NCBI GenBank assembly: GCA_020848735.1
Contig: JADLHO010000105.1
Location: 1-60,813, forward strand
From: Planctomycetota bacterium
Lineage (GTDB): Bacteria; Planctomycetota; UBA1135; UBA2386
Direction of reading: 5' to 3'
Length of the DNA: 60,813 nt
Positions within the stretch are counted from its first letter, which is position 1, and each line of letters starts with the position of its first letter. A model generated the notes under the pieces. It ran no database searches and was not told where the DNA came from. It saw nothing but the letters and a program-made list of their open reading frames with translations. Shown here one piece after another: positions 7,809 to 16,617 of the stretch. The position numbers were made by a program, and so were the translations under genes.

Positions 7809-8465
7809 ATGACCCAGCAACGTGACTCTCATCCCAAGGACGGCAGCGCGCGCCGGCGCGCCATGGCTTGGCTCGCCAGCGGTGCCATCGCCACCGGCGC
7901 GATGTCCTCGCCCGCTGCCGCGCAGGCCGGCACGCCCGCGCCCGCGGTCCAGCCCAGATCCGATACGCGCGATGGCGCCGGAATCGAGAAGGCGGCGGTC
8001 CCCGCCGTGGCGGTGACGCACGCGATCCATGTGCGGCCCGGGCAATTGCGTGTGCGCTTCCTCGGCAGGGAAACGCGGCGTCCGCTCGCCTCCTGGCAGG
8101 CATCGATCCGCCGTGCCGTCGACGAGTCGGTGGTCGCGATGGTGACCGCGGGTGCCGATGGCGTCGTCACGCTACCCGGCATGGACCCGGGTGAGCACGT
8201 GGTCGTCGAGGTCGCGCGCGGTCTCGTCCTCGGTCTCGTCGCCGACGAACAGGCGTCGATCTCGTCGCTCGAGCTGCTGGTACCGCGCAATGCGGTCGAA
8301 TCCGTGCCGGAGCCGGCCGGGACGAACGGCGGCAATCAGCCGCGCGTCGTGCCCGTGAGCTGGGCGGTGATGGCGATCGGCACCACCGCATCGATGGCGG
8401 TGCCCGCCGGCGCCGCGATCAATGCGAACAACCGGCAGAACGAGATCAGTCCGATCCGCCCGTGA
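7809..8465 (+). CDS. Secreted protein of the exopolysaccharide locus, function unknown
   Basis: A 218-residue protein with a basic N-terminus (SARRRAMAW) and a signal peptide ending in SSPAAAQA, so it is probably exported; the RR pair leaves Tat export open. The mature part has a compact beta-rich domain (RVRFLGRETRRPL, GADGVVTLPGMDPGEHVVVEV) that resembles a small carboxypeptidase-regulatory-like fold. A second hydrophobic stretch lies near the C-terminus (VSWAVMAIGTTASMAVPAGAA), so the C-terminus may be membrane-embedded. A good ribosome site (ACAGGAG) lies 10 bp before the ATG. The position between wecB and the Wza-like exporter suggests a role in envelope assembly, but I do not recognise the family. 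Confidence 0.65.
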   Translation: MTQQRDSHPKDGSARRRAMAWLASGAIATGAMSSPAAAQAGTPAPAVQPRSDTRDGAGIEKAAVPAVAVTHAIHVRPGQLRVRFLGRETRRPLASWQASIRRAVDESVVAMVTAGADGVVTLPGMDPGEHVVVEVARGLVLGLVADEQASISSLELLVPRNAVESVPEPAGTNGGNQPRVVPVSWAVMAIGTTASMAVPAGAAINANNRQNEISPIRP

Positions 8466-8564
8466 GGCGGACGGGACGGACCACGACCAACCTGCGCACC
8501 CGTCGGTGAACGGGTGCAATGACGCGACGGCATGGAACCGCCGCGACGACGGAATCGAGGAAGG

Positions 8565-9647
8565 ATGGCAAAGGATCGAAGCGCACGCCCTTTGGCGCGC
8601 GTCGTCACACTCCCGTTCGCGCTGATCGTCTGTGCGCTCGCAACCGCGTGCGCATCGTCGGTCCGCACGGTCAATGAACGTCTCGCGCTCGTGCGCCCCG
8701 ACGCGTCGCCGTCGCGATCCGTGATCGACCCGGCGGCGTGGATCCGCCCGCGGCCGACGGAGTACCGCATCGGTGCGCGCGACGTGCTCGAGATCGAGAT
8801 CCACGAACTCGAGAAGCCGAACGAGAGCAAGCGCGTGGTGACCCGGGTCGCCGAGGGCGGCACGGTGGTGCTCCCACTGATCGGGGTCGTGCAGGCGGTC
8901 GGGCTCACGGCCCCCGAGCTCCAGCGCGAGCTCGAGTCGCGGTACGGCGTCGACTTCCTCGTGGAGCCGAACATCAGCGTCCTGGTCGCCGAGCACAACG
9001 CGCGCTCGGTGACCGTGCTCGGCGCGGTCAAGGAGCCGGGATCGATGAAGCTCGAGGCGAATGCGACGACGCTCGTCGACGTGCTCGCACTCGCCGGTGG
9101 CGTGACCGAGGACGCCGGCTCGACCGTGTTCGTGGTGCGCGGCAACCCGCGCGCGGCGGAGACCGCGACGATCGCGGCGCAGACCGCGGTGACGATGCAC
9201 CAGGCGTGCACCGACGAGGACGACACGCGCGTCGTGCAGCTCGAGCTCTCGGACCTGGTCGAGCGGGGCGACCTCGCGTCGAACTGCGTGCTCGAGGACG
9301 GTGACGTCGTGCACGTGCCGCAGGCGGCCAAGGTCTTCGTGACCGGCCATGTGCGGGAGGGCGGTGGCTTCCCCCTGCGCGGCGATCTCACGATCCTGCG
9401 TGCGCTGGCGCTGGCCGGTGGCCTCGACGACCACGCGACGCCGAGCGAGACCGTGCTCATCCGTCGAACCACGGACGGTCGCCAGGCGATCCCGATCGAC
9501 CTCGACCTCATCGCCGCCGGCGAGGCGAGTGACGTCCTGCTGCGCCCCGACGACGTCGTGGTCGTCAACGAGAACGCCACGAGTCGCACCATCCGCGACA
9601 TCGGCAGCTTCTTCGCCGGCGTGTTCACCATCGGGTGGGGACTCTGA
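8565..9647 (+). CDS. Wza-like polysaccharide export lipoprotein
   Basis: A 360-residue protein with a signal sequence ending in LATACAS, consistent with a lipoprotein. It contains a Poly_export domain (YRIGARDVLEIEIHE, then VLPLIGVVQAVGLT) and two SLBB-type repeats (VTVLGAVKEPGSM and VFVTGHVREGGGFPL, each followed by a DVLALAGG or RALALAGG helix). Wza-type proteins form the outer-membrane channel for surface polysaccharides and contact the Wzc partner encoded next. ATG 8565, with GAGG just upstream, is preferred over ATG 8532. The C-terminus overlaps the kinase gene (TGATG), so the two are translationally coupled. Confidence 0.88.
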   Translation: MAKDRSARPLARVVTLPFALIVCALATACASSVRTVNERLALVRPDASPSRSVIDPAAWIRPRPTEYRIGARDVLEIEIHELEKPNESKRVVTRVAEGGTVVLPLIGVVQAVGLTAPELQRELESRYGVDFLVEPNISVLVAEHNARSVTVLGAVKEPGSMKLEANATTLVDVLALAGGVTEDAGSTVFVVRGNPRAAETATIAAQTAVTMHQACTDEDDTRVVQLELSDLVERGDLASNCVLEDGDVVHVPQAAKVFVTGHVREGGGFPLRGDLTILRALALAGGLDDHATPSETVLIRRTTDGRQAIPIDLDLIAAGEASDVLLRPDDVVVVNENATSRTIRDIGSFFAGVFTIGWGL

Positions 9648-11887
9648 TGCTCGAATCGCAGACTCAACCGGCGGGCGCGGAGGAGACCGGCGCGCGCGAG
9701 ACCCTCGATCCTCGCGAGGGCCTGCGTCTCCTCTCCGACCACCGCGGCCTGATCGTCGCGGTCACCGCGATCGCGCTCGCGATCGCCGCGGCGATCAACT
9801 GGACGTCGACGCCGTACTACCGCGCGACCGCCCGCATCCTGATCGAGCGCGACAACGCGCGCGTGATGTCCTTCCAGGACATCTACAACCTCGGCACCGG
9901 GACGGACGACTACTACCTCACGCAGTACCAGATCCTGGAGAGCCGTGCGATCGCGGAGACCGCGCTCGCGGCGCTCGGCGCGGAGGATCGCGAGTGGTTC
10001 GTGGCCCGTGGACGCGATCCGGTCCGCGAGCTGCTGGCGATCCGTCGCATCCGCCCGGTGACGAAGAGCCGCCTCGTCGACGTCGAGGCCGAGCACCCCG
10101 ATCCGGCGGCCGCGCGGCGCATCGTCGACGCGATGGTCGCGGCCTACGTCAGCGACGGCCAGCAGCGTCGGAGCAGCGCGTCGAGCCTGGCGCTCGAGCG
10201 GCTGAAGGCGGACGCGGAGGACCTGCAGGCGAAGCTGCTCGTCGCGGAGGGCGCGGCCCAGCGCTTCAAGACCGACCACGAGATCATCTCGATGGACGAT
10301 CGGCGCAATCTGCTCGCCGCGCGCCTCGAGACGCAGACCGAGCAGCTCGCGGAGATCGAGCGCCGGAGCAGCGAGGCGCGCGCCCGCCTCTCCAGCGTGC
10401 GGGAGACCCTGGGTCCCGACGCCGCGGCGACGGGCCCGGCCGTGGCGGTCGGACTCTCGCAACGCGACCTCCCCGAGGTCCTGCAGAGCCCGGTGATCGC
10501 GAACTGCAAGAAGGAGCTGCTGGAGGCCCATGCGGAGCTCTCGGAACTGGAGCGCAGCTACAAGCCGCGGCACCCCCGGATCGTCGCGCTGCAGAACCGC
10601 ATCGCCTCGCTGGAACGGCAGACCGACGCCGAGGTGCGGGCCGTCGTCGCGGCGCTGACTCGGGAGAGCGAGCGCTGCGCGCAGGAGGAGCGGGAGCTGA
10701 AGGCTCGCATCGCGGAGCAGAAGACCGCGATGCTCGACATGGAGTCGCGCGCGATCCAATACGAGATGCTGCACGACGAAGCGGACAACACGCGCAGGCT
10801 CTACGAGGCGATCCTCTCCCGCCTGAAGGAGGTCGAGATCATCGACGAGCACGACACGACGAACGTGCACCGCATCGGAACCGCGGAGGTCACGATGCAA
10901 CCCGTGCGGCCCCGCAAGCTGCTGAACCTCGCGTTCGCGGCGCTCGTCGGACTCGTCGTCGCCGCCGGCCTCGCTCTGGTCGTGGAGATGGCCGATCGCT
11001 CGGTCAAGTCACCGGTCGACGCCGCGCGCATCCTGGCGACTCCCGTGCTCGGCCTCGTGCCGCGCATCGAGACGAGCGGCGGCGCGGCGGCGACGACCCT
11101 CGACTGTCTCGATGCACGGTCGTCCGTCGCGGAGGCGTTCCGCACGATCCGCACGGCGCTCTCGTTCTCCGAGATGGGACGCTCGATGCGCTCGGTGGTC
11201 GTGACCAGCGCCGCGCCTTCGGAGGGCAAGAGCATGGTCTCGGTCAGCCTCGCGGCGAGCTACGCGCGGGCCGGGAAGCGCGTGCTCCTGATCGACGCCG
11301 ACATGCGTCGCCCGCGACTGCACCGCGTCTTCGACGTCCGCGCCGAAGAGGGCTTCCCCAACCTCCTCCTCGGTGGGCGCGACCCACGCGAGCTCGCGAC
11401 GGCCACCGGTGTGGAGGGGCTCTGGATCATGACCTGCCCGGTGCTGCCGCCGAATCCGGTCGAGCTGCTGACGGAGGGCGTGACGCCGGAGCTCATGGCG
11501 CGGCTCTATGCCGCCTTCGATCTCGTGGTGTTCGACACGCCACCGGCCGGCCTCGTGAGCGACGCGGTGGTCCTCGGCACGACGGTCGATCGCGTGCTGT
11601 TCGTCGTGCGCAGCTTCTCGACGGACCGCGGGCTCGCGCGTCGTGCGATGAGCCAGCTCCGCAACGTCGGCTGCAAGGTCGCGGGTCTGATCCTCAACCA
11701 CGCCGACCAGCGGGCCGAGCGCTACAGCCGCTACAGCTACGGCTATTCGAACTACGCGTACGCCTCGGACGGCAAGGCGACACGGCGCACGCGGGTCGCC
11801 GAGGACGTCGTGCTGGTGCCGGGCGTTTTCGACGGGAAGCGGCCGAGCGCGCCGGAGCCGGTGGAGCAGGAGGAGCCGGTCGCATGA
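9647..11887 (+). CDS. Wzc-like polysaccharide co-polymerase / BY-type tyrosine kinase
   Basis: A 746-residue inner-membrane protein. It has an N-terminal Wzz domain with a first transmembrane helix (about residues 31-53) and a long coiled-coil periplasmic region rich in Glu/Arg/Leu. A second transmembrane helix follows near residue 430, then a cytosolic BY-kinase. Kinase motifs are visible: Walker A SAAPSEGKSM (about 522), Walker A' VLLIDADMRRP (about 546), Walker B LVVFDTPP, and a C-terminal tyrosine cluster RYSRYSYGYSNYAY (about 690-703), the usual autophosphorylation site. It sets polymer length and gates export with the Wza-like protein. The next gene, a PHP phosphatase, is the expected antagonist and overlaps by 4 bp. 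Confidence 0.92.
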   Translation: MLESQTQPAGAEETGARETLDPREGLRLLSDHRGLIVAVTAIALAIAAAINWTSTPYYRATARILIERDNARVMSFQDIYNLGTGTDDYYLTQYQILESRAIAETALAALGAEDREWFVARGRDPVRELLAIRRIRPVTKSRLVDVEAEHPDPAAARRIVDAMVAAYVSDGQQRRSSASSLALERLKADAEDLQAKLLVAEGAAQRFKTDHEIISMDDRRNLLAARLETQTEQLAEIERRSSEARARLSSVRETLGPDAAATGPAVAVGLSQRDLPEVLQSPVIANCKKELLEAHAELSELERSYKPRHPRIVALQNRIASLERQTDAEVRAVVAALTRESERCAQEERELKARIAEQKTAMLDMESRAIQYEMLHDEADNTRRLYEAILSRLKEVEIIDEHDTTNVHRIGTAEVTMQPVRPRKLLNLAFAALVGLVVAAGLALVVEMADRSVKSPVDAARILATPVLGLVPRIETSGGAAATTLDCLDARSSVAEAFRTIRTALSFSEMGRSMRSVVVTSAAPSEGKSMVSVSLAASYARAGKRVLLIDADMRRPRLHRVFDVRAEEGFPNLLLGGRDPRELATATGVEGLWIMTCPVLPPNPVELLTEGVTPELMARLYAAFDLVVFDTPPAGLVSDAVVLGTTVDRVLFVVRSFSTDRGLARRAMSQLRNVGCKVAGLILNHADQRAERYSRYSYGYSNYAYASDGKATRRTRVAEDVVLVPGVFDGKRPSAPEPVEQEEPVA

Positions 11888-12693
11888 GCGGCGTCGCGGG
11901 GATGGTCGACCTGCATCACCACATCCTGCCGGAGGTGGACGATGGTGCGCGCAACCTCGACGAGGCCGTGCAGCTCGCACGGCGTGCGGTCGAACAGGGC
12001 ATCTCGACCGTCGTCGCCACGCCGCACGTCTTCGACGGCGTCCACGACGTCGAGCGCGGGGTCGCGCTCGCCGCGGCGGATCGCCTGCGTGATGCGCTCG
12101 CGCTCGCCCGCGTGCCGCTCGAGATCCGCGTCGCGGCCGAGCTGCGCGTGGACGAACGGCTCGAGCAACGGCTGCGCGAGGAACCCGGCCTGAGTCTCGA
12201 TGGCCACGGTCGCTATGCGCTCATCGAGCTGCCGCACGAGTCGGTGCCGCCGTTCCTCACGCCGCTGCTGTTCCGCATGCGCGCGCACGGCACCGTGCCG
12301 GTGATCGCGCATCCCGAGCGCAACCTCGGCGTGCGCGGGAACCCGGAGATCACGCAGCAGTGGGTCGAGTTCGGAGCGATGCTCCAGATCACGGCGGCGG
12401 CGCTCGATGGAGCGCTCGGCCCCGTCATCGGCAGGACCGCGCGGCATCTCCTGGCGCACGGCCGCGTGCACCTGGTGGCGACGGATGCCCATCGCATCGA
12501 TCGCCGACCGCCGCATGTCGCCGCGGCCTTCGAGATCGCGGAGCGCGTCGTCGGTCGCGACGGTGCACACGCGCTCTTCATGGGCAATCCGGCGATCGTC
12601 GCGCGCAGCGGTTCGCCGGACGCGGTCGTGGCGCCGGTGCGCGTTCGCCGCGGGGGGCTCGTCGGTTGGTTCGACCGCGTGAGGTCCACGTGA
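11884..12693 (+). CDS. PHP-family protein-tyrosine phosphatase (CpsB/YwqE type)
   Basis: A 269-residue metal-dependent phosphatase of the PHP fold. The N-terminal metal motif is DLHHHILPEVDDGA. Further ligands appear in ATPHVF, IAHPERN and TDAHRIDRRPPH. In capsule and exopolysaccharide clusters this family removes phosphate from the BY-kinase tyrosine cluster, allowing cycles of polymerisation and export. The start ATGA (11884-11887) overlaps the kinase stop, and the stop codon overlaps the next GTG start, so all three are tightly coupled. Length and motif order match the family. Confidence 0.92.
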   Translation: MSGVAGMVDLHHHILPEVDDGARNLDEAVQLARRAVEQGISTVVATPHVFDGVHDVERGVALAAADRLRDALALARVPLEIRVAAELRVDERLEQRLREEPGLSLDGHGRYALIELPHESVPPFLTPLLFRMRAHGTVPVIAHPERNLGVRGNPEITQQWVEFGAMLQITAAALDGALGPVIGRTARHLLAHGRVHLVATDAHRIDRRPPHVAAAFEIAERVVGRDGAHALFMGNPAIVARSGSPDAVVAPVRVRRGGLVGWFDRVRST

Positions 12694-15290
12694 ACGCGAT
12701 CGCACCCTGGCTCGTGCTCGCGCTGCTCGCGGCGATGCCGATCCCGCTCGCCTCGGTCGAGCCGGGTTGGCGCGCGGCATGGACGGCGGCCCTCGCCGTG
12801 CTCGGCATCGCGGTGTTCGCCGCGCGCTGGCAGACGCGGCGTGAGCTCGTGGTGCCGCGGAGTGCGCTCGCCGCCGTCGCCCTGCTCGCCGTGGCCGCGG
12901 TGCAGTTGCTGCCCATCGAGGTCGCCAACGGCGAGGCGAGCGGTCTCCTCTTCGATGCGCCGACGCGGACGGCGCTCTCCGTGGTCCCCGCGCGCACGAC
13001 CGCGCGACTCGGCGAGTTGATCGCGATGCTCGCGCTGTTCTGCGTCACCGCCATCGTCCTGCACGATGTGCGCCGTCGCAGGCACTTCGCACTCGGCCTC
13101 GTCGCGATCGCCACGGGCTTCGCATGCCATGGCCTGCTCGTGGTCGCGGAATGGTTGCCGGCGCCGTGGCCGCGGCAGGACCGCAGCGTCGTCGCGAGCA
13201 CCTTCTTCAACCGCAACCACTTCGCGGGGTTGCTCGCGATCGCGATCCTCGTCGGCCTCGGTCGGCTGCTGGCGCCGGGGCGTGAACGTCGCCCGTCGCT
13301 GCCGGAACGCCTCGGTCTGATGGCGGGGCTCGTCGTCTGCACGACGGCGCTCGTCGGCAGCGGTTCGCGTGGGGGGGTGGCGGCCACCGCGTGCGGCGCG
13401 CTGGTGCTCGTCCTCGTGGGCACACCTCGCGCGCGGCGCCTCCGGTGGCTCGCGCTCGCCATCGTGGCGATCGGCGTCGTCGCATCGCTCGCCCCCGGAG
13501 CCTTCGTCGACCGCGTCAACCGCATCGACGAGGAGTTCGCGAGCGCGGGCCGCCGTCCCGACATCTGGTTGGGCGCGTGGCGGGCGTTCCTCGCCTTCCC
13601 ATGGTTCGGCAGCGGACTCGGCACCTTCGGCGACGTGTCGGTCGCGTGGCAGTCGGCGTCGGTCCCGGGTCACGTCGAACACGCGCATTGCGACCCGCTC
13701 CAGCTCGCGGTCGAGTGCGGCGTGCTCGGCTTCGTCGCGGGCACCTCGCTGCTCGTGCACTGGCTGCGCGCGGCGTTGCGCGGGCTCGAGGCGACACCGC
13801 GTGGGCACCGTCTGCCGATCGCCGGCGCGATCGCCGCGGTGTTCGCCGTGGGGTTGCACTCGGTCGTCGAGTTCGACCTGCAGATCCCCGCGGTCCTCGC
13901 GTGGGGGAGCGCGGCCGCCGGTCTCGCGGTTGCCGGCGGCCCCGGCATCGCCCTGCGCGCGCCGATCGTGTGGTCCGTGGTCGCGCTCCTCGCGTGGGTC
14001 GCCGGGGACCAGACCCTGCGCGCGTGCGCCGCGTTCCGTGCCGAGTCCGCAGCGCGAAGCGGTTCGCTCGACACGGCCCTGCTGCGGTGGGAGGACGCGC
14101 ACGCGTTGCACCGCGGAACCGGCGAGGCGGCGCTGGGAGCCGGCTGGCGACTGGCACAGGAACGCGGCGACACCATCGACTGGCATCAGGTCGAGCGCTT
14201 CGCGCGCGGGGCCGTCTCGCGTAACCCGCTCGCGCCGTCGGCCCATGCGCTGCTCGCGCTCGCGCTCCAGGCAGAAGGTGCCGAGGGCGCGCTCCTGCAC
14301 ATCGAGCGCTCGCTCGCGCTGGTGAACGCCTCCGAGCGACCGCGGGCGCGACTCGATCGCGCGGTCGGTGCATGCGCGCTCGGCGACACGGTGACCGGCG
14401 CGGCGCTCCTGCGGGAGGTGCTCGGGTCGGCGCCGGAGTTGCGGCGCGTGGCGATCGAGCGCGTGTACGCCGCCCTGCCCAGCGTGGAGGCGATGCGCGT
14501 CCTGCTGCCCGGCGAGGATTCGAGCGCGTGGTACGAGCTGGCACGCCTGCTGCTCGAGCGCGGTGAGTTCGCGGATCGGGAGCTCGCACTCGACGTCGCG
14601 AGACCGGGACGGGGAGGCAACACCCTGCTGACCATCGACGACGGCGCGCGCCTCCTGTCGGCCGAGGTCTCCTCGACCCATGCCGACGGCGTCCACGCCG
14701 TGCAGATCGATGCGCGCTTCGCCGTCGCGCGGGGCGTGCCGCCGGCATCGGTCGCGTACCGGATCCGCGGCGAGAGCGCCGTGCTCGATCGGTCGTTCGC
14801 TCCGACCGACGGTCCGCGGCGCGACCGCTTCGTCCTCGACTCCACGCTCCCGCCCGGCATCTACTCGGTCGAACTCGTGCTCGGCGGAACGGCGGTGCCC
14901 TACCCGCTCGACGTCGTGCGCGTCGCGCCGCGGCTCCTCGAACTCGCGGTCGGGCGCACGCTCGCGGCGACGGAGCTGTTCTGGAGCACCGGCGACCCGG
15001 CGCAGCGTTCGCGGGATGGCTCCGCGGTGCCGTTGCGCGAGTCCGACGTGCTGTGGTCGACGATCGTCGTGCCATCCCTCGGTTGCGAGATCGCGGTCGT
15101 CGGCTCGCGCGTCGACGCGTTGCAACCCTCGATCGACGGCGAGCCGCTCGCGCTCTCGGGCAGCTCGGCACGGCTGGCGCGTTTCAGGGTGCCGGGTGGC
15201 GCATCGACCCGGCGCCTCGAGCTCCGCGGAGCGCAGGGCCGGATGCCCGCGATCGAATCTCTCTTCGTCAGCGAATGGGTGAGAAGGTGA
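12690..15290 (+). CDS. O-antigen ligase/polymerase family protein with large C-terminal extension
   Basis: An 866-residue protein. The first ~430 residues are a multi-pass membrane region of the O-antigen ligase (Wzy_C) superfamily, with STFFNRNHFAGLLA (about 170), a GSGSRGG motif (about 220) and HAHCDPLQLAVECGVLGF (about 330). These normally polymerise or ligate polysaccharide repeat units from a lipid carrier on the periplasmic side. The last ~430 residues are soluble: an Ala/Leu-rich helical part resembling tetratricopeptide-like repeats, then a beta-rich region. Such an extension is not part of a standard Wzy. It starts with GTG 12690, overlapping the phosphatase stop. A second, normal-sized ligase/polymerase lies at 23590, so the two probably do different steps. 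Confidence 0.82.
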   Translation: MNAIAPWLVLALLAAMPIPLASVEPGWRAAWTAALAVLGIAVFAARWQTRRELVVPRSALAAVALLAVAAVQLLPIEVANGEASGLLFDAPTRTALSVVPARTTARLGELIAMLALFCVTAIVLHDVRRRRHFALGLVAIATGFACHGLLVVAEWLPAPWPRQDRSVVASTFFNRNHFAGLLAIAILVGLGRLLAPGRERRPSLPERLGLMAGLVVCTTALVGSGSRGGVAATACGALVLVLVGTPRARRLRWLALAIVAIGVVASLAPGAFVDRVNRIDEEFASAGRRPDIWLGAWRAFLAFPWFGSGLGTFGDVSVAWQSASVPGHVEHAHCDPLQLAVECGVLGFVAGTSLLVHWLRAALRGLEATPRGHRLPIAGAIAAVFAVGLHSVVEFDLQIPAVLAWGSAAAGLAVAGGPGIALRAPIVWSVVALLAWVAGDQTLRACAAFRAESAARSGSLDTALLRWEDAHALHRGTGEAALGAGWRLAQERGDTIDWHQVERFARGAVSRNPLAPSAHALLALALQAEGAEGALLHIERSLALVNASERPRARLDRAVGACALGDTVTGAALLREVLGSAPELRRVAIERVYAALPSVEAMRVLLPGEDSSAWYELARLLLERGEFADRELALDVARPGRGGNTLLTIDDGARLLSAEVSSTHADGVHAVQIDARFAVARGVPPASVAYRIRGESAVLDRSFAPTDGPRRDRFVLDSTLPPGIYSVELVLGGTAVPYPLDVVRVAPRLLELAVGRTLAATELFWSTGDPAQRSRDGSAVPLRESDVLWSTIVVPSLGCEIAVVGSRVDALQPSIDGEPLALSGSSARLARFRVPGGASTRRLELRGAQGRMPAIESLFVSEWVRR

Positions 15291-16552
15291 CCAGTCTCTC
15301 CTTGGGTTCACGGATTCCCTGGCTGCCTGCGGACGTGAGCGTCTGCATGGTCGCGGCGCTCGTCGCGTTCGTCGTGACCTGGCTGACCACGCCGCTGGCT
15401 CGCGCGTTCGCGTTCCGGCTCGGCGCGGTCGACGTGCCCGGTGGGCGGCACGTCCATCGCCGTCCGACCGCACGCCTCGGCGGACTCGCGCTGGTCGGCG
15501 GTGTGATCGTCGGCTGCGCGGCACTCGTCGGCTTCGTGCCCGACGAGGATCTCGACGACCCGGAGAAGCTCGGTGAGCTGATGCCGGTGCTCGTGATCAC
15601 GGTCTTCGTCTGTGCACTCGGCGCCTGGGACGACTGTCGCAACGTGTCTCCCCGCACGAAGCTCGTCGCACTCACGATCGCGGGACTCGCCACCTGCGCC
15701 ACCGGCGTGCAGATCGCGCATGCAGATCTGCCGTTCCTCGGGCATGTCGAGTTCGGTTGGTTCGCGATCCCGATCACGGTGGTGTGGGTGATCGCCTGCA
15801 CGAACGCGATCAATCTCATCGACGGCGTCGATGGTGCTGCCTCCGGCGTGGCGGGGATCTCCGCCGGACTGCTCGCCGTCTGTGCGCTCGCGGGTCGCGA
15901 CGCCGCCTCGGGCCTCCTCCTCGCGGCGACCTGCGGTGCGGCGCTCGGCTTCCTGCGGCACAACCGTCAGCCGGCGCGGGTCTTCCTCGGCGACAGCGGA
16001 TCGCTCGCGCTCGGCTTCCTGCTCGCGGCGGGCTCCGCGCTCGGGTCGGCGAAGCAGGCGACCGCGGTCTCCCTGGGTGCGGCGCTGCTCGTGCTCGCGG
16101 TGCCGTTCCTCGACACCGCGCAGTCGTTCCTGCGGCGCTTCGTGAGGGAGCTGCGAGCGGATGGACCCGATCGCGTGCGACGCGCCTTGCGCGCGACGAC
16201 CGTCGGCGATCGTGGTCACATCCACCATCGCCTGCTCGGTCGCGGACTCTCGCACCTCCAGACGAGCCGTGTGATGGTGCTCGTCACGCTCGTGACCGGG
16301 GTGACCGCGATGCTGATCCGTCCCGCCGGAGCGCTCGCGGCCGTCACCTTGCCGTTCGCGATCGCTGCCTCGGTCTACGTGCTCGTGAGGCTCGCCATGC
16401 TCGGTGGGCATGGCGCCCCCGACGCCCACGACGTGGTGATCCCGCGGACGACGCCGCAGACGAAGACCCCGCGGCGCACGCGGAGCCGGGAGCTCGCGGG
16501 TCGCGCCCAACGCGCGAAGTCGGCGGTGGCCGACGAGGTCAGGGCATCGTGA
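15275..16552 (+). CDS. WecA/MraY-family undecaprenyl-phosphate sugar-1-phosphate transferase
   Basis: A 425-residue polytopic membrane enzyme of the WecA/TagO/MraY superfamily, which transfers a HexNAc-1-phosphate (usually GlcNAc) to undecaprenyl phosphate and so starts repeat-unit synthesis. Family motifs: RPTARLGGLALVGG, ALGAWDDCRNVSPRTKL, TNAINLIDGVDGAASG, VFLGDSGSLALGFLL, and GDRGHIHHRLLGRGLS with the HxHH-like loop. About ten hydrophobic helices are evident. The Arg/Lys-rich C-terminal 50 residues are cytosolic. ATG 15275 overlaps the ligase gene by 16 bp; GTG 15287 is an alternative start. Confidence 0.9.
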   Translation: MGEKVTSLSLGSRIPWLPADVSVCMVAALVAFVVTWLTTPLARAFAFRLGAVDVPGGRHVHRRPTARLGGLALVGGVIVGCAALVGFVPDEDLDDPEKLGELMPVLVITVFVCALGAWDDCRNVSPRTKLVALTIAGLATCATGVQIAHADLPFLGHVEFGWFAIPITVVWVIACTNAINLIDGVDGAASGVAGISAGLLAVCALAGRDAASGLLLAATCGAALGFLRHNRQPARVFLGDSGSLALGFLLAAGSALGSAKQATAVSLGAALLVLAVPFLDTAQSFLRRFVRELRADGPDRVRRALRATTVGDRGHIHHRLLGRGLSHLQTSRVMVLVTLVTGVTAMLIRPAGALAAVTLPFAIAASVYVLVRLAMLGGHGAPDAHDVVIPRTTPQTKTPRRTRSRELAGRAQRAKSAVADEVRAS

Positions 16553-16617
16553 GCAACGCACGGAACACACCGGGAGATCGCCGCGCGACGCACGCGCGAG
16601 GTTCGGAGGGAGCTGTC

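Noticed and set aside
12213..15524. 1100-codon minus-strand open frame over the ligase genes
   Set aside because: Composition (Arg/Glu/His-rich, no hydrophobic core) shows it is the antisense of real membrane-protein genes.
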